Source: Alnus glutinosa
Lineage: Eukaryota > Streptophyta > Magnoliopsida > Fagales > Betulaceae
Assembly (NCBI RefSeq): GCF_958979055.1
Contig: NC_084899.1
Location: 25,487,501 to 25,551,500, forward strand
Length of the DNA: 64,000 nt
Reading direction: 5' to 3'
The translations under genes and the position numbers were made by a program. Numbering within the stretch: the stretch's first letter is position 1; every line of letters begins with the position of its first letter. This document shows positions 11,517 through 24,004 of the stretch, piece after piece. The notes beneath the pieces were generated by a model. It worked only from the letters and a program-made list of their open reading frames with translations. It ran no database searches and was not told where the DNA came from.

Positions 11517-12486
11517 GTTCCACTTTCTCCTCTGCAAATCAAACGAGATCCAGCATCCAATGTGACAATGATATAAGAGAGAAGGGGCATTAGAAAGTTA
11601 TGAAAAGTACAACGAAATGAAAAAAGAGTGAATTCTATCTAAAGAAGAAATTTTACTGATACCATGATAGGCAGAAACAATTAACAAACAGAACATGATT
11701 TTAGTTTATCAAGTGTAAATATTGACGATTTTAATCTTGGGGACGAAGAAATAAATAGGGGAAAAATTACTTAGTGAACTAGCTAGAAGAAATTTAGCGA
11801 AATATTTAGTTTAATAATAAATGAAAAAAAAAAAAAAAAAAAAAAAGGCCTAAAAGAGTACAGAAAATAAGTTACAGTCTATGGCTCAAAAGCGGTGCAA
11901 CTATAATTGTAAGGTCTAAAAAAGGGTCTAACAGCACCAATCAAACTTAGAATCCGCAAGATCTTAGACCAAGTGAAAAAAAGAAAGAAAAAAAAAAATC
12001 GAAATCAAAATCAATAGGAAATATACAATTAATAAAAAGAAAAGGATTTATTAATTGGCGTAAGGTGGCGGCCGGCCTTACATATAAATGAGAAATATTG
12101 ACTTCCGTGAATAAAAATATAGTTAGTTAATGTAAAATACGAATGATATATATACCTTTGCAGGATCTGGTGGTAATAATACTGATTTTCTTACCTGATT
12201 TGTCTTCAGAAGGAATCAAACCAAAATATTCTTGGTTGTGGCAAGAGTTTACGAGATCTGGCTGTAAAAGATGGAGGTAGGTGTATGGTCAAATTGCACA
12301 AATCAAGCAAGAAACACACAATATTCCCTGAATGACATATTATACAATAGTTCCACTTCTCTCACCACCCAGAAACCCTAAACCCAGAGGTGGAGATATA
12401 ACGTTTTACTTTAGAAGGAGAAAATGGGCCTTGAGAGAGAGAGAGAGAGATCAGAGGAAGAGGAAGAGGAAGAGGGTTTGAGTACC
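11517..12486 (-). other. 5' UTR end and probable leader intron of the AS2-like gene
   Basis: On the minus strand a donor CAAAG/GTACT sits at 12486/12485 and an acceptor TTTGCAG/AGGAGA at 11532/11531, just 15 bases before the AUG. This gives a roughly 950-bp intron in the leader. Arabidopsis AS2 is also known to have an intron in its 5' leader. Other donor-like sites lie inside (near 12196 and 12165), so alternative leaders are possible. An A run at about 11824-11846 is the only notable internal repeat. Confidence 0.55.
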
Positions 12487-12615
12487 TTTGTGTGGTAGGG
12501 TTTGGAGAGGGAGCAGAAAGTAATTGGAAAAGGAAGAAAGGTAGATTTTGAGTACCCGTTTAGTGGGATTGAGGGATTGGATCTCGTGAAGAGGAAAGGT
12601 TATATATATTTCACT
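12487..12615 (-). promoter_or_regulatory. Putative core promoter and first leader exon of the AS2-like gene
   Basis: The minus strand reads ATATATATAACC at about 12598-12610, a plausible TATA box. It is followed by CT-rich leader-like sequence down to the donor at 12486, so a transcript start near 12570-12580 would give an untranslated exon of about 90 bases. Inferred from position and composition only. Confidence 0.4.
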
Positions 12616-13436
12616 CTTTCCAATGAAAAGTTTGGAAGCAGATCTTGCTTGAATTTCATACAAGTGTATATTACTTCAATTTTTCCTTTAAAGATATGAG
12701 ACTTTTAAGAGAGGGTTTGATTGAAGACCTTGGGATGAACAAACTGATCATGATACTAGCTACCACATCATACACCAATGGCTATAAAAATGAGAAAGAA
12801 TTGATGAAAAGGATAGATGTGAAGACTCAAGAGAATAAGAGTTGTCTGATTCTGACTGAGGGGAGATCTTGGGATGATGGAAGAGTCTCCTTCTCCCCCT
12901 CTAATTCTTATTCTTCTTCCTGCCTTGGGAGTCTAATAAAAAAACACAGGAAAATGAAAATAAATAAATAAATAAAGTAGGGAGAGAGTATTCCTACTTC
13001 AAGACGTGGGGCGGCCTCGATTTCTTCAGTCAAACCTTTTTCTTTCTTCAAACTACTGCTATACTATTATTGAAATTGATGATGGTAGATGTGGCTGATG
13101 AAAATGGATGGATGATCTCCCAAAGCTAGCCCTTGAAGCTTTTCACAGTCGGCTCCTCTTTTTGCTCCCTTCCTTGGTCTTACTTGGTTGTACGTCCTTT
13201 GAACAGGAAATCTCTTTCCCTTTCTGTTTCCTTCTCTAATTTTTGTTGTCGGCTTTTCCTTGCTAAGACTCCTTTTAAGCCGTGGGAAAAATAATATTAG
13301 ATATCTAAGCTTGCTGTTCATGCAAAATTTATCTTCTTTTTGGCGTTCTTATCGCTTCTAATTTTTCGCCGGAAAAACAAATGGCACGGAACATGCATAT
13401 AAAGATGATGATCACAAGGACAGCTGTAGCAAGACA

Positions 13437-13438
<2 letters not shown>

Positions 13439-13475
<37 letters not shown>
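13439..13475. repeat. (GA)n microsatellite
   Basis: A GA run of about 37 bp. Confidence 0.95.
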
Positions 13476-13480
<5 letters not shown>

Positions 13481-14306
13481 GGAGAAAGAGAAAGAATGAG
13501 AGTGGTGGGTGGGAGGTAATATCGGCGAGGCGGGGGAAAGTCCCCCAGAAGCAGAGGCTAAGGAGACGCGGAGAAAGCAAACACAGTGTGAGTTGGAGTA
13601 GAGATAAGAGAGTGAGCGAGAGAGTTGGGCTTTGTGGTTGTTCTTATTATTACTTCTTATTTAAGACACTACTATCAGAGATTTTGTTTGTAGCATGTTG
13701 TGTTGTGTAGTGACATGACCCATCTTCCTATCCTCTGAACAGTACTAAATAGTATAGGGGTAGCATCTTTTCTTTCTCTCACCAACAAATTTGTAGCCTT
13801 TCAGGTTGTGCTTTCTGTCCCCTATACCGTATGCCCTACCCTCTCTATTACCCTCAATTTTTTCATGTTGAGGAAGAAAAAGGTCCGTAATTATTTGCTT
13901 TGAATTGCTTGAAGCAAATCGATATTTTGTACATCTCTGTCGTCCTTGACCGTTTTCAAGGGTAAATTGGATGGTCCGGCCTCTCACCGCAATCAATTTC
14001 ATTGTCAAAAAATCAGATCATGATCAGGACATTCTCATGGCTAGGTATCCAATATTATGCACAGCCTAAATTAAAACACTAAGCCAGAAGGGGATGAGTA
14101 GGATGTTTTTGTAAATTCAAGAAACACGTCCTTGTTCTGATCGAATATTCACTATTAAAAAATCCGTTAATTTTTACTACCTTAGTGGATATCGGATTAA
14201 AATGGTACAGACAGACGAATTTTAACCGTTAACATCTTTTAATTATTAATTATTTAGAATGAAGCAGTTAGTAATTATAAAATAGACAAAGACGATTAAT
14301 AATCGT

Positions 14307-14310
<4 letters not shown>

Positions 14311-14347
<37 letters not shown>

Positions 14348-14360
14348 GAGAGAGAGAGCA
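14311..14360. repeat. (TA)n followed by (GA)n microsatellite
   Basis: A TA run at 14311-14343 followed directly by a short GA run. Confidence 0.9.
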
Positions 14361-15308
14361 AATCTACATTATTTTGGTATAAGGTTTCGTACCAAAAACT
14401 ACAACAGGCTTAAAATAGTCTCAAAACCGTCTAAAATAGACTATAAATTAAAGAAGTCTAAAATGCTCATACGTACTTGATAAACAGTTATTGCAGTGCA
14501 GTTTAGACATAAATAACCACTAACTTGCTGTTATTCAAATTGACTAACCGCTTAATGAACGCTGTGCGGTTAATAGTTAGAAGCAATAATTACTAACCAC
14601 CATAATTACCTATGGAGCCCCAGTACTTCTGATGGTGAACACCACGCAAATATCGACATTGCGTATCTGAAATCTGTTGTCTAATATCATAACTATGTAG
14701 TTTTGATACAGGTGCGATTTTAGTCTGTGTTGTTCCAATATTTTAACATCAGAATGTATAGGAAAACCCGTGTGAGACAAAGTAACAATAAAGAAAATGG
14801 CGAGAAGAAAAGCAATAATATTATTACATGTTCCATTTCAACTTGTTAGCATAGGTGTTAGAATTTTATTTTATTTATTTATTTATTTTTTAAAGAAATG
14901 AAGTGTTAGCATATTAGGCGTAACGATTTATCAACAAATTTATATGGATATGCAAGGATTAAAATAAGGGAAGAATCTGCTCAAAAGGTACAATTAAATT
15001 TTTTTTCTAGCTGTCAAATCAAAGTTCTTGATATCAAGGAGGTTTCATTCTTTTTTAGATGCAGCTAAAGATAGGACAATTTTTATTATAAATACTTACA
15101 ATTTGGCATGTCGATCAGAATACGTATCACTTACCATTTAGTCAATATATAATTGAATTTATTTCTTTCAAATTTTATTGTTTAATTTTTTTATTCATGT
15201 TATAACCCGTAGGACCCATGGTGATTACCCAAAAAAAAATTACAATGTTAAAGAAGATTTAAGAGAATAAAAAAAAATAAACACAAAATTTACGGGTAAT
15301 TCAGTACG

Positions 15309-15775
15309 CGCTACAAGAAATTTGATCATTAGCGGCCACTAATAATACACTATTAGTGGCAAGACACAACTCACCGCTAATAATTGCCACTATTAGTAAA
15401 CTATTAGCGGCCACCTAACTGTGGCCGCTAAAAATTGACGTTAATACACAAAAATATTAATATTAGCGTTGAAATTCAGGTCGCCGCTAATAGGTGGTCG
15501 CTAATAACTTGGCGAGAATTCGCAAGAAATTCCAGAAAACTATTAGCGACAACATTATTCGCTGCTAATAACAAAACTATTAGCGGCGAGATATTGTCGC
15601 CGCTAATACTATTTTGATGTCGATATTTTGATAAAAAGTGATCATTATTAGTTGTGATATTTTGATGTCACCGCTAATAATTTATGTTATTAGCGGCCAC
15701 TTATATAAGTGGCCGTTAATAATATTTTATTAGCGGCCAATTTTATAAGTGGCCGCTAATAGTTTTTTTAAAATT
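15309..15775 (+). repeat. Left terminus and subterminal repeats of the CACTA element
   Basis: Short motifs of the form ATTAGCGGCC, GGCCGCTAAT and TTAGCGGC are repeated in both orientations about a dozen times. In CACTA elements such arrays are the binding sites of the element's accessory (TNPA-like) protein. The motif is CpG-containing and many copies differ by C-to-T or G-to-A changes, as old methylation would cause. Confidence 0.75.
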
Positions 15776-16375
15776 TAGTTCCACTTTTATAAACACAAGT
15801 TTACAAACTGATGTGACATTTTAAATGAAGTCTAAAATGCCCTCATCTGTTTTTTTTTTTTTTTTTTTAATACATCTTAGAAGAAAAAAAAATATATCTT
15901 TTAGTGTATTTTTTGTAAAGTTTTTTTTTTATTATTATTGTTATATATGGACCATTCTATTCAATTTTTAGTAAAGATTCAATTTTTACATCTAAATAAT
16001 TTGGTTGTTGAACAATTAATTTTAAACGATCATTTGTTATACAATCAAAGGGTTTTGTCATTTCTCCCCTATCCATGGAAGGTTATTCTCGTTTTTTCTC
16101 ACAAAGTCTGAGTACAGCCATAAGTTGCGACATGTTGAGGATTTTTCCATTTCCATTGACTCAAACCTTATATTGCATGGGTGCTCAATACTAAAATTAC
16201 TGAAGTCACTAATTAATTGATGGCAGCTCAAAATACAATTTGAAAGAAATGACAAGGTCCAATTCCTTGCTTGTGATCAACCGCGATATAACATGCTTTG
16301 GATTTTTTAATCATCTCAGTGCTCTAGTCTCATCGATCGTGGTAAGATCGAATAATCATACAAACTTGGCTCTAT

Positions 16376-16985
16376 GGATTCTGTATTAGTATGATCAATC
16401 CCAATAAGAACATCTGATCGATGATTTTGCAGCTATTTCGATCGATCATGACTCTATGAACTTTTTATTATTATTATCATTGTAAATTAGAACAGCCAAT
16501 CGTAATACAAACATCCAATCAATCATTTTGCATTAGTCCGATTAATTGTGATAAGACCATCCGAACAATCCTTGTGCATAAGACTGATACTTGTGTATTG
16601 ATCCTAATGCATATTAGTTCGATCGATCGTGATAGGATCGCATGATCAATCGAACATCCGATCTATCCTAGTGCATTAATTCGATCTAAGTTGACTCCAT
16701 GAATTTTGCTTTAGTATGATCAGTCACAATAAGAACATCTGATTGATCCTTTTGCAGCTATTTCAATCGATCATGACTCTATGGATTTTTTACTATTCTT
16801 GTACATTAGAACTGTCAATCATAATACAAACATCCGATCGATTGTGGTAAGACCATCCAAACAATCCTTGTGCATAAGACCGATCATTGTGCATTAATCC
16901 GATCAATTGTGATAAGATTGTTGGATCGATTGAACATTAAATTGATCTAATATATGATTGATCCTAAGCACTAATTCGATCGATC
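16376..16985. repeat. Tandem duplication, two units of about 320 bp, GATCGATC-rich
   Basis: The block beginning at about 16376 (shared phrase AATAAGAACATCTGAT, then GCAGCTATTTC) recurs from about 16698 with scattered differences. Both units carry many ATCGATCG-like palindromes. It lies inside the CACTA element between its left terminus and its transposase. No coding potential was seen. Confidence 0.65.
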
Positions 16986-16989
16986 GTGA

Positions 16990-17406
16990 TATACTTTAGC
17001 CCCTTAAACTATGAACACATTTTCATTTAGGCCTTCAAACTTTAAAAATTGACATCGGGGCCCCCTGAGCTACTACCGCGTGTCAAATTAGACATTTTGT
17101 CATTTTTATGCTCAAAATGCCCTTGAGGTAATTAAAAAAATTACCATTTGATAAAAATGAAAATTATTAAAAAAAAAAACAAAAAAACAATAGGGAGAAA
17201 ACTAAAAATACCAAAAAGGGGTGGCCTATTTCATATTAGCTTCATTGATTTTTGTTATTTTTTTTCAATTTTATTTTTTAATAACTCCAAGGGTATTTTG
17301 GGTAGACAAATGCAAACGTGTCTAATTTGACATACATTGGTAGTTCAAGGGCCCCTGATGCCACTTTTTAAAGTCTCGTAGTTTAAATGAAAATACAGTG
17401 TCGATT
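16990..17406. mobile_element. MITE-like foldback element
   Basis: The left arm (16992-17120) and the reverse complement of the right arm (17280-17404) align over about 120 bp, sharing GTCAAATTAGACA, CATTTTCATTTA and GGGGCCC/GGGGCCCTTGAAC-like phrases. The A/T-rich centre has no coding sequence of note. This is a DNA-transposon-derived MITE nested in the CACTA element. Confidence 0.65.
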
Positions 17407-18029
17407 ACAATAAAAAAAAAAATATAATCTATTAAAAATATAAATAAATAAACTTAATTTTTTTTTGTAATCAATACATGTGTTTCTATTGGGTATGATG
17501 TGGCAAACTAACGGATTTTGTTAACTTGGTGGATGAAAAACGAATTCAGGCAATGATTCGTAATTTTAGCTTATCAGAAGGACCCTAAAATAATTTTTTG
17601 TACCATAGGGAATGATTCTTTATTTAGACCAACCCAAGGATCAATGGTGCAATTATTCCAAAATTAGGTGACAACCACAGCGATCTCTAAATTCACTTTG
17701 ATACCATAAGAAACGATTTGTTAATTAGGCCAATCACAGAGATTGATTGTGCATTTTTTTCTTTTTTAAAAAAATAAAATAATAAAAAGAATTGTTTTAA
17801 GAAAAAATGAATAAATTTCATTTTTTAGAAATATATTAACATATAATTAATTAAATGGAAAAAATTAAAATTAAAATTAAAAGCAAGGGCAAAAGCTGAT
17901 AGCAAACGGTGCCATTTAGATTAAAAAAAAAAAAAGTGGGGATAGTGGCGCTAAATGAAAATTTCGCACCAAATTAAATTGTGGTATTTGGCCGTTTGCC
18001 CTAAATTTCTTATTCTAATCCCCTCTCTC

Positions 18030-18065
<36 letters not shown>

Positions 18066-18440
18066 ACACATTCTCCTCTCTGTTTCTCACCTACTTCACT
18101 GCAAGAAGGATCAAAACTTGCTTCTTCTCGTTGCGCGTCTTCGTCTCATGACTTCCAATTCAATACGAGGCTCATCAAATCAACAATAGTGCATTTTCAG
18201 GTAGAGACTGCTGGTCATGGCTCTCTTCTTTCTTTCAAATGATTTATGCTTTGTTGTCACAATTAGTTTCTAGCTATTTTGGAGTCCCAGGCATATGATT
18301 GTTTTGATGTTTACTGTTGTGCTTTTTCGTACCACTCCCTTCCATTTAAAGTATGCGTTTTACATAGATTGCTATAATAAGAGTCATAATACTAGCCATC
18401 TTTTATGGTGTATATGTTCGATAATTTTTATGGATGTTCA
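17407..18440. other. Non-coding part of the CACTA element with (CT)n tract
   Basis: AT-rich, with A runs and a CT microsatellite at about 18019-18065 followed by a leader-like CT-rich stretch. Its place just upstream of the transposase remnant suggests the promoter and leader of the CACTA gene, but no core element was identified. Confidence 0.4.
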
Positions 18441-19249
18441 TATATGAAGGCTCCAAATTTGATATTGGCATTACTTATCCTTGGACCCACGGCGCCCGAA
18501 AACGAGATTGATGATTTGCATGAATTGTAGGATGAAGGCGTAAGAACTTACGATGCATCGACAAAAGAGACATTTAAATTACATGCGGCATTACTGTGGA
18601 CAATAAATAATTTTCCTGCGTATGGAAACTTGTCTGGGTGGTCTACCAAGGGAAGCCTTGCATGTCCGGTATGTAACAAGAATACAACATTCAAGAGATT
18701 GAAGTATGGGAATAAGGCGTGTTACACGGGTCATCGTAGGTGGCTTCCTAAGGGTCATATATGGCGCCGAAAAAGAGAATTGTTCGATGGTACTGAAGAG
18801 CATAGATTAGCACCTAAAGAATTGTCAAATGATGAGCTGTTACGGCAACTCGATCACGTTACAGGTGTGCAATTTGGGAAAGAAAGTGGGACAAAGAGAA
18901 AGCGCACAAATGTTGAGTTGAATTGGACGAAGAAGAGTATTTTCTTTGAGTTACCATACTGGTCAACATTAAAACTAAGGCACAATTAAGATGTAATGCA
19001 CATCGAGAAGAACATATGCGACAGTGTATTGAGTACATTGATGAATATTGATGGGAAGACAAAGAACACATACAAGTCACGATTAGATTTGCATGAGATG
19101 GGTATACGTAAGGAATTGCATTTGCAAGAAAATGGTGCAAATGTGAAAATGCCACTTGCAAAGTACACTTTGACAAGAGATCAGGAAAAAAAAAAAAAAA
19201 AAAAAGTTGTGTGATTGGTTGAAAGGAGTTAAGTTTCCAGACGGGTATG
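18441..19249 (+). pseudogene. TNP2-type CACTA transposase, N-terminal part, broken
   Basis: The frame gives phrases characteristic of the plant TNP2-like transposase (Transposase_21 family): DEGVRTYDAS, a zinc-finger-like CPVCNKNT, the segment around GHRRWLPKGH, then DVMHIEKNICDS. The protein would cut and join CACTA ends in the nucleus. Damage: an in-frame TAG at 18528-18530 where the family normally has Trp, a TAA at 18987-18989 just before DVMHIEKN, and a long A run at 19185-19204. The frame resumes as DWLKGVKFPDGY and is cut at 19249 by the inserted LTR, continuing at 34592. Confidence 0.85.
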
Positions 19250-20090
19250 TGATGTGAAAATTTTAATTACTCGCAAGTGCACGAATCGTTTGCAGTTAAT
19301 GGATTGCAAGTGCGAGGTCGATCCCACAGGGAATTGCGTTTTTGCAAACAAGATTTAAATCCAAATTAATTTAATCCTAACCTAGTTCCAAAAATTAAGA
19401 AATTGTTTTTGTGAATAAAAATCAAAAGCATAAACAAAATTAACTAGAGTGAATGTAATCAAATAAAAAAAGGCACTAAGGTATCGGAATCCGCACCCAC
19501 TAAATCATAACAACATCTTCTCATGTTCATCAATACACATCCGAAGTTCTTACCGTACAAATCTTATGTATGTTTTACTATGCTTCATAAAAATCATTAA
19601 ATCATTCAATGAATCCGTTCTTTGCACAAATCACAAAAGATATCCGGTTTAAACCAAATCATCAAATGTATCCGTAGAACGAAACACAATGAATATCCAA
19701 CGTTTTGATAAATAAAAACCCAAGCAATCAATTATGTGAAACTATCTCAAATCATCACATGTATCCGTAAATCACAATAGATATTCAAGAATCATTCCAC
19801 AAATTGAAAAAAAGTAAAACATTGAAAAAATTAAACCAAATAAAATCGGATAGTATAAACTTACATGAAAATATTGTTGCTCTTCAATGGTAAGGCTTCA
19901 TCTTCAACCTTAGTTAAAAAATTAGCTACACATGACTATTGAAAATAAAACCTACCCTAAAGAAAAACTAAACTAAAAAGAAAAGAATATTTTGGTCTTT
20001 AGCTTCTCACCCTTTTTCTTGAGGCTTAGAGGTCTATTTATAGGGAGAAAATAAATCCTAGAATTCCTATTAAAATCGGAGGTTAGTCTC

Positions 20091-22800
20091 TGTAACGCCC
20101 CGAATTTGAGCCAGCAAATTCGTAAGCAGAAACCTCCGGTTTCCACGTGACGTTATTACATCAGAGATAAACTCTCGCAGCGGAATATATTTTTAACCAA
20201 CATGCTTGGATTAAATAACACATTAGAGCTTTTAAATTAAATACCTCTAGATATTCATTAGAAAATTCTTATAACAAATACAAGGAAACAGGTGTCCATA
20301 ATGACACAAAAGAATACATATAAATCATTAGCAATTTTGTCAATATAAAATGCTATAAACACAGAAGACTACAAACAAAATATAAACTATGCGTCCTTAG
20401 CTATAAAACCTCTTGAGTTCTGGTCTTTGTCTATTAACCTGCATTAACGGAATATATGTATATAGGAACAAAAACACAAAACAACCAAAGTGAGTCCACT
20501 GTTTCCAATAATACGGTGAATACTGATTTACTTAATAAATTCTCTTAACATGCAGTTATGGCTTTATAGCCATGCGTATAATGCAAATGTATGAGTTGTA
20601 TGAATATGCATCGTAGTAACCATTTAGTTTGTATTTTATGATCATCTTTCTTCAGACCTCTCGTTCTAGGTTATCAGAACCCGTTCACGTCCGTTGCCTC
20701 CCACTTAAAGTCTTACCTGTTTTTACTGGAATCCTACCGGTCCCAGCATTAGTTATATATTAAGACTTCGGACTCGCACTTTTTAGGGTTCACTGATGAG
20801 CCTTTCTTCCCCTTGCTACTACATCAGCTTTGGTTTTTTAACCCCCCAAGTCAACTGATGCACTGGCTATCTTATCAGCCGTATTTTATTATTTTAGACA
20901 CAATATGCTATGCATGATCGGCCACATGCAATGAACAAATTAAATAAAACAATAAACACAATATTATGGAAAAACCACCAGCTTCGTTCTCAGTAAGTAT
21001 AGAAATACTTACAGCCAATTCATGCAGTCTCTCAAGTCATCATCTGAAAAATTATAGGTATATCCACACAAAGTGTTAACATCATTTAGCACAAATCCTA
21101 ATTCTATTTATAAAACCTCTTTGCCTAATGTTATTATTATTCTTAGTTTTAACACTTAAACCATCCTCTAATATTTTTAATAGCACCGATTATTCATTTT
21201 CCATATTATTCTACATATGATTTAAACACTCAATAAATATAATATACATTAATAAGTTATTTATCAAAATATTCAATTCTATATTTATCAAAGTTATAAT
21301 CTAAAATACTTATTAATTGATTTCATGTAAGTATATACCATTAAGTTAATTAAAAACCCAGAAACTCACATTAAGGATTTTACTAGAAAATCTAGTGAAA
21401 ACGGTGAGTTTGGTCACGGGAAGTCGCCGGAAAGGTTACCGGAAAAGTCGCCGGAAGACTCTGCCGGAGACGGGTCACCGGCGGGTCGGGTCTCCGGGTT
21501 CAGGTCATGGTTGGATCACTGCTGGGTCAGGCTCAGCGGGTCTGGGCTGAAATTGGTTCGTGGGCCGACTGGGTTGGGCTTGCTTGCTGGGATGGGCTGG
21601 ACTGGGCTCAGCTACTGCTTGCTGGACTGGGCTCACGGGTCACGGGTTGGGCCGGGGTTCACGGGTTCAGCTGGATCGTCTGGGTTGGGCCGAGGTTCAC
21701 GGGTCTGGTCTGAATCGCAGCTGGAATGGGCTTCTGGGTCGGTGGTCTTCACGGCTGGGTCATGGATCATGGCTGGATCACGCACGGGTTCGTTGGGTTC
21801 ATGGTTTCACGGCTGGGTTGGACGGGTCGTGGTTCACGGCTCCACGATCGGGTCCTGGGTCACGCCGGGATGGGATGGGCTCTGCTGGGTGACGCCGTCC
21901 GCCAGCCATCGGTGCTGAGTTGTGGGTTTTGGCTGGGCTCACGCCGGATCTTCGGGTTTGCTTGGGGTTCACGGCTTCGGGTCTCTCATCTTCTCTCTCT
22001 CGGTCTGCTACAATCGGCCGGGACTCTACTGAAGGATCGGCCGGATCTCCCTCTCTGCCTCTGTTTCTCTCTTCATTTCACTCCTTCTTTCTCTCTCAAA
22101 TTCTGCTTCTCTCTCAATTCTCTACTTACTCTTAATCTCTTGCTTGCTTCTATTTCTCATCTCATCTCATCTCATCTCATCTCATCTCTTTCTCTCAACT
22201 CACTCTCCTACTCTCAATCTCAATTCCTCATATGCATCGGGACAGCAAAGAATAAGAGACAGTGGGGGAGGAAATTAAGAAGATCAGAAGGAAGAAGCTT
22301 AGTTCATGGGAGGTGCGAGTATTTTCTGAAGGGAAACAGACAGTTTTAAAAGAATAAGTGTCGGCAAGAATGTCGGCAATGGATTATAGCAGGTGGACGG
22401 CTGATTAAAAATAATCAATTTATGAATAAATAAATATAAACACTGTCGGTGGAAGAGAGTGTCGGTAAGCATTTTATCAGAAAATGCATCGAATCACCTG
22501 CAGATATTATTGCAGATTTAGGTATTTTTACACTAGGTCTTTATTAATAATAATTCACTAGAGTGTAATTTTAAACCCGTTTTGAGTCTAGTTCGTTTCA
22601 TAGGTAATATTATTATCTCAATAATATTTAAACATAATAAATTTATAAACCAAATATATATTGTACATATTACACATTAATATTATTTATTAATATTATT
22701 ATGCCAATTAGTCTACTGAATAATTCCGTCAGTCTATTCATTTAATCTTAAATTCTAGTTTAAGACATTAATTGCATTACTAAAAATCTGGGGCGCTACA
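20091..22800 (-). repeat. LTR copy 1 (3'-most LTR of the array)
   Basis: Bounded on the plus strand by TGTAACGCCCC and GGGGCGCTACA. It contains a GC-rich core (about 21395-22080) made of irregular TGGGCT/CACGGGT-type repeats, a CT-rich stretch and five CATCT pentamers in tandem near 22160-22186. The open frames in the GC core have no recognisable domain. Confidence 0.95.
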
Positions 22801-22815
22801 TTCTTCCCCCCTTAA
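22801..22815 (-). other. Polypurine tract, copy 1
   Basis: The minus strand reads TAAGGGGGGAAGAA immediately before the LTR start TGTAGCGCC, the site for plus-strand priming. It recurs at 28448-28462. Confidence 0.9.
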
Positions 22816-24004
22816 TGGAATTTCGTCCCCGAAATTCGTAAACTATGCTTCGCATAAAGTTTACACTAAGTAGGAAAGATTTAGATTCTAAAATCTTAAG
22901 TCTAGTGATACAGATTTTTTTATGTGAAGCATCTAATTTATTAGACACAAAAAAAAAAAATAAACAAGTATACCGCACCGTGTGATAGTTATCAAATATA
23001 ATATTTTAAGCTCATAATAACAAGAAGTATAATAGATCAAACAAATGTGTAGCTTGAAGAAGGGAAAATATTCATTTCTCATTATAGGAAAATTTCTCGT
23101 ACAACAAATCCCTTTTATGAGGATGTTTTCTGATAATCTTGGTGGAAAGCTTGCCAAATGAGAACATGGAAGCCTCGAAGGAGAGGAAGGTGGGGAAGGT
23201 GAAGAAAGCAAAGAAGTCAAGGCAAGCAATCCGGAAAGGATATGAGTGCGGTACTCATATCGTGGTGCTCTCTCTCTTCTGTCACAGATCGCCATCACCG
23301 GATTGAGAGTAGATGCTAGAAAATTTTATGGTGATGCGAAGGAAGAGAAAGATACTTCATCTCAGAAGCATGATCAAGGATAATCCTGCTTCTAGATGTT
23401 AAGATCAAGGATAGTCCTGCTTCGTTGTTTGTGAATCTGGTTGTGATGCTGCATTTTTCTTGATTTAGGTTTGAGGTGGTGGTACTACATCTTCTATCTC
23501 AGGAGCGATGATAAGTTTAGACCAGAAGAAGATTTGGCTCTCAAAGTGTGAAGGGTTGAGAGCTGAAAGGTGTGCTTTGCAAGAGGGAAGACGAATGAAT
23601 TTATAGAGATTTGAGAGGAAACGGTGCAAGTGGTGCCGACAGTGGGTCGTGAAACGCTCTCTCCTTTTCTCGGAATGCTCATCCAGCTCTATCTCGAGAT
23701 GCTCTTCCAGCTCTGCAAGGTGCGAAAAGTGCGGCGAGAAATCCGGAAAAGCCATTGGGTGAATTCGGAATTCGAGAAGGTGAAAAGGGTGAAAGTTGAA
23801 AAATGAGAGAGCTCGTGATTCGAGAGCTGTCTGCTAGTGGTAGTGGCAGCTACGCTCAGAATGACGTTTGATTAGACTGCGTCTCATTCACTGATTAAGT
23901 TCTCTTTTCTTCCTTCAGATCTTTCGAATAACCGCTTCATTTCTTTCTTTTCTCCATCAGGTCCTTTGAGGAGTATCATCATTTTCTTAGTTTTCCAAAA
24001 AAAA

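Larger units (their letters stand above)
12616..15308. other. Intergenic DNA upstream of the AS2-like gene
   Basis: No gene recognised. The open frames near 13381-13710 arise from a GA microsatellite and its surroundings and have no recognisable domain. The first 1-2 kb may hold upstream control sequence of the AS2-like gene, but no specific site could be supported. Confidence 0.45.

Noticed and set aside
13381..13710. 109-codon frame with Arg-Glu repeats
   Set aside because: The repeat is a translated (GA)n microsatellite.
15309..15775. Possible CRISPR-like array
   Set aside because: The repeats are short, in both orientations, unevenly spaced and belong to CACTA subterminal sequence.
21511..22349. 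Trp/Gly/Ser-rich open frames of up to 207 codons in the LTR (also at +5647 and +11294)
   Set aside because: Several frames are open at once in a GC-rich irregular repeat inside an LTR; this is a composition effect and no start context or domain supports a gene.
22933..23298. 121-codon minus-strand frame spanning the internal domain start
   Set aside because: Low-complexity Ser/Pro and hydrophobic stretches, no conserved motif.
23465..23755. 96-codon minus-strand frame in the internal domain
   Set aside because: It is in the sense orientation and could be real, but has no Gag-like or other known signature; not called without homology support.
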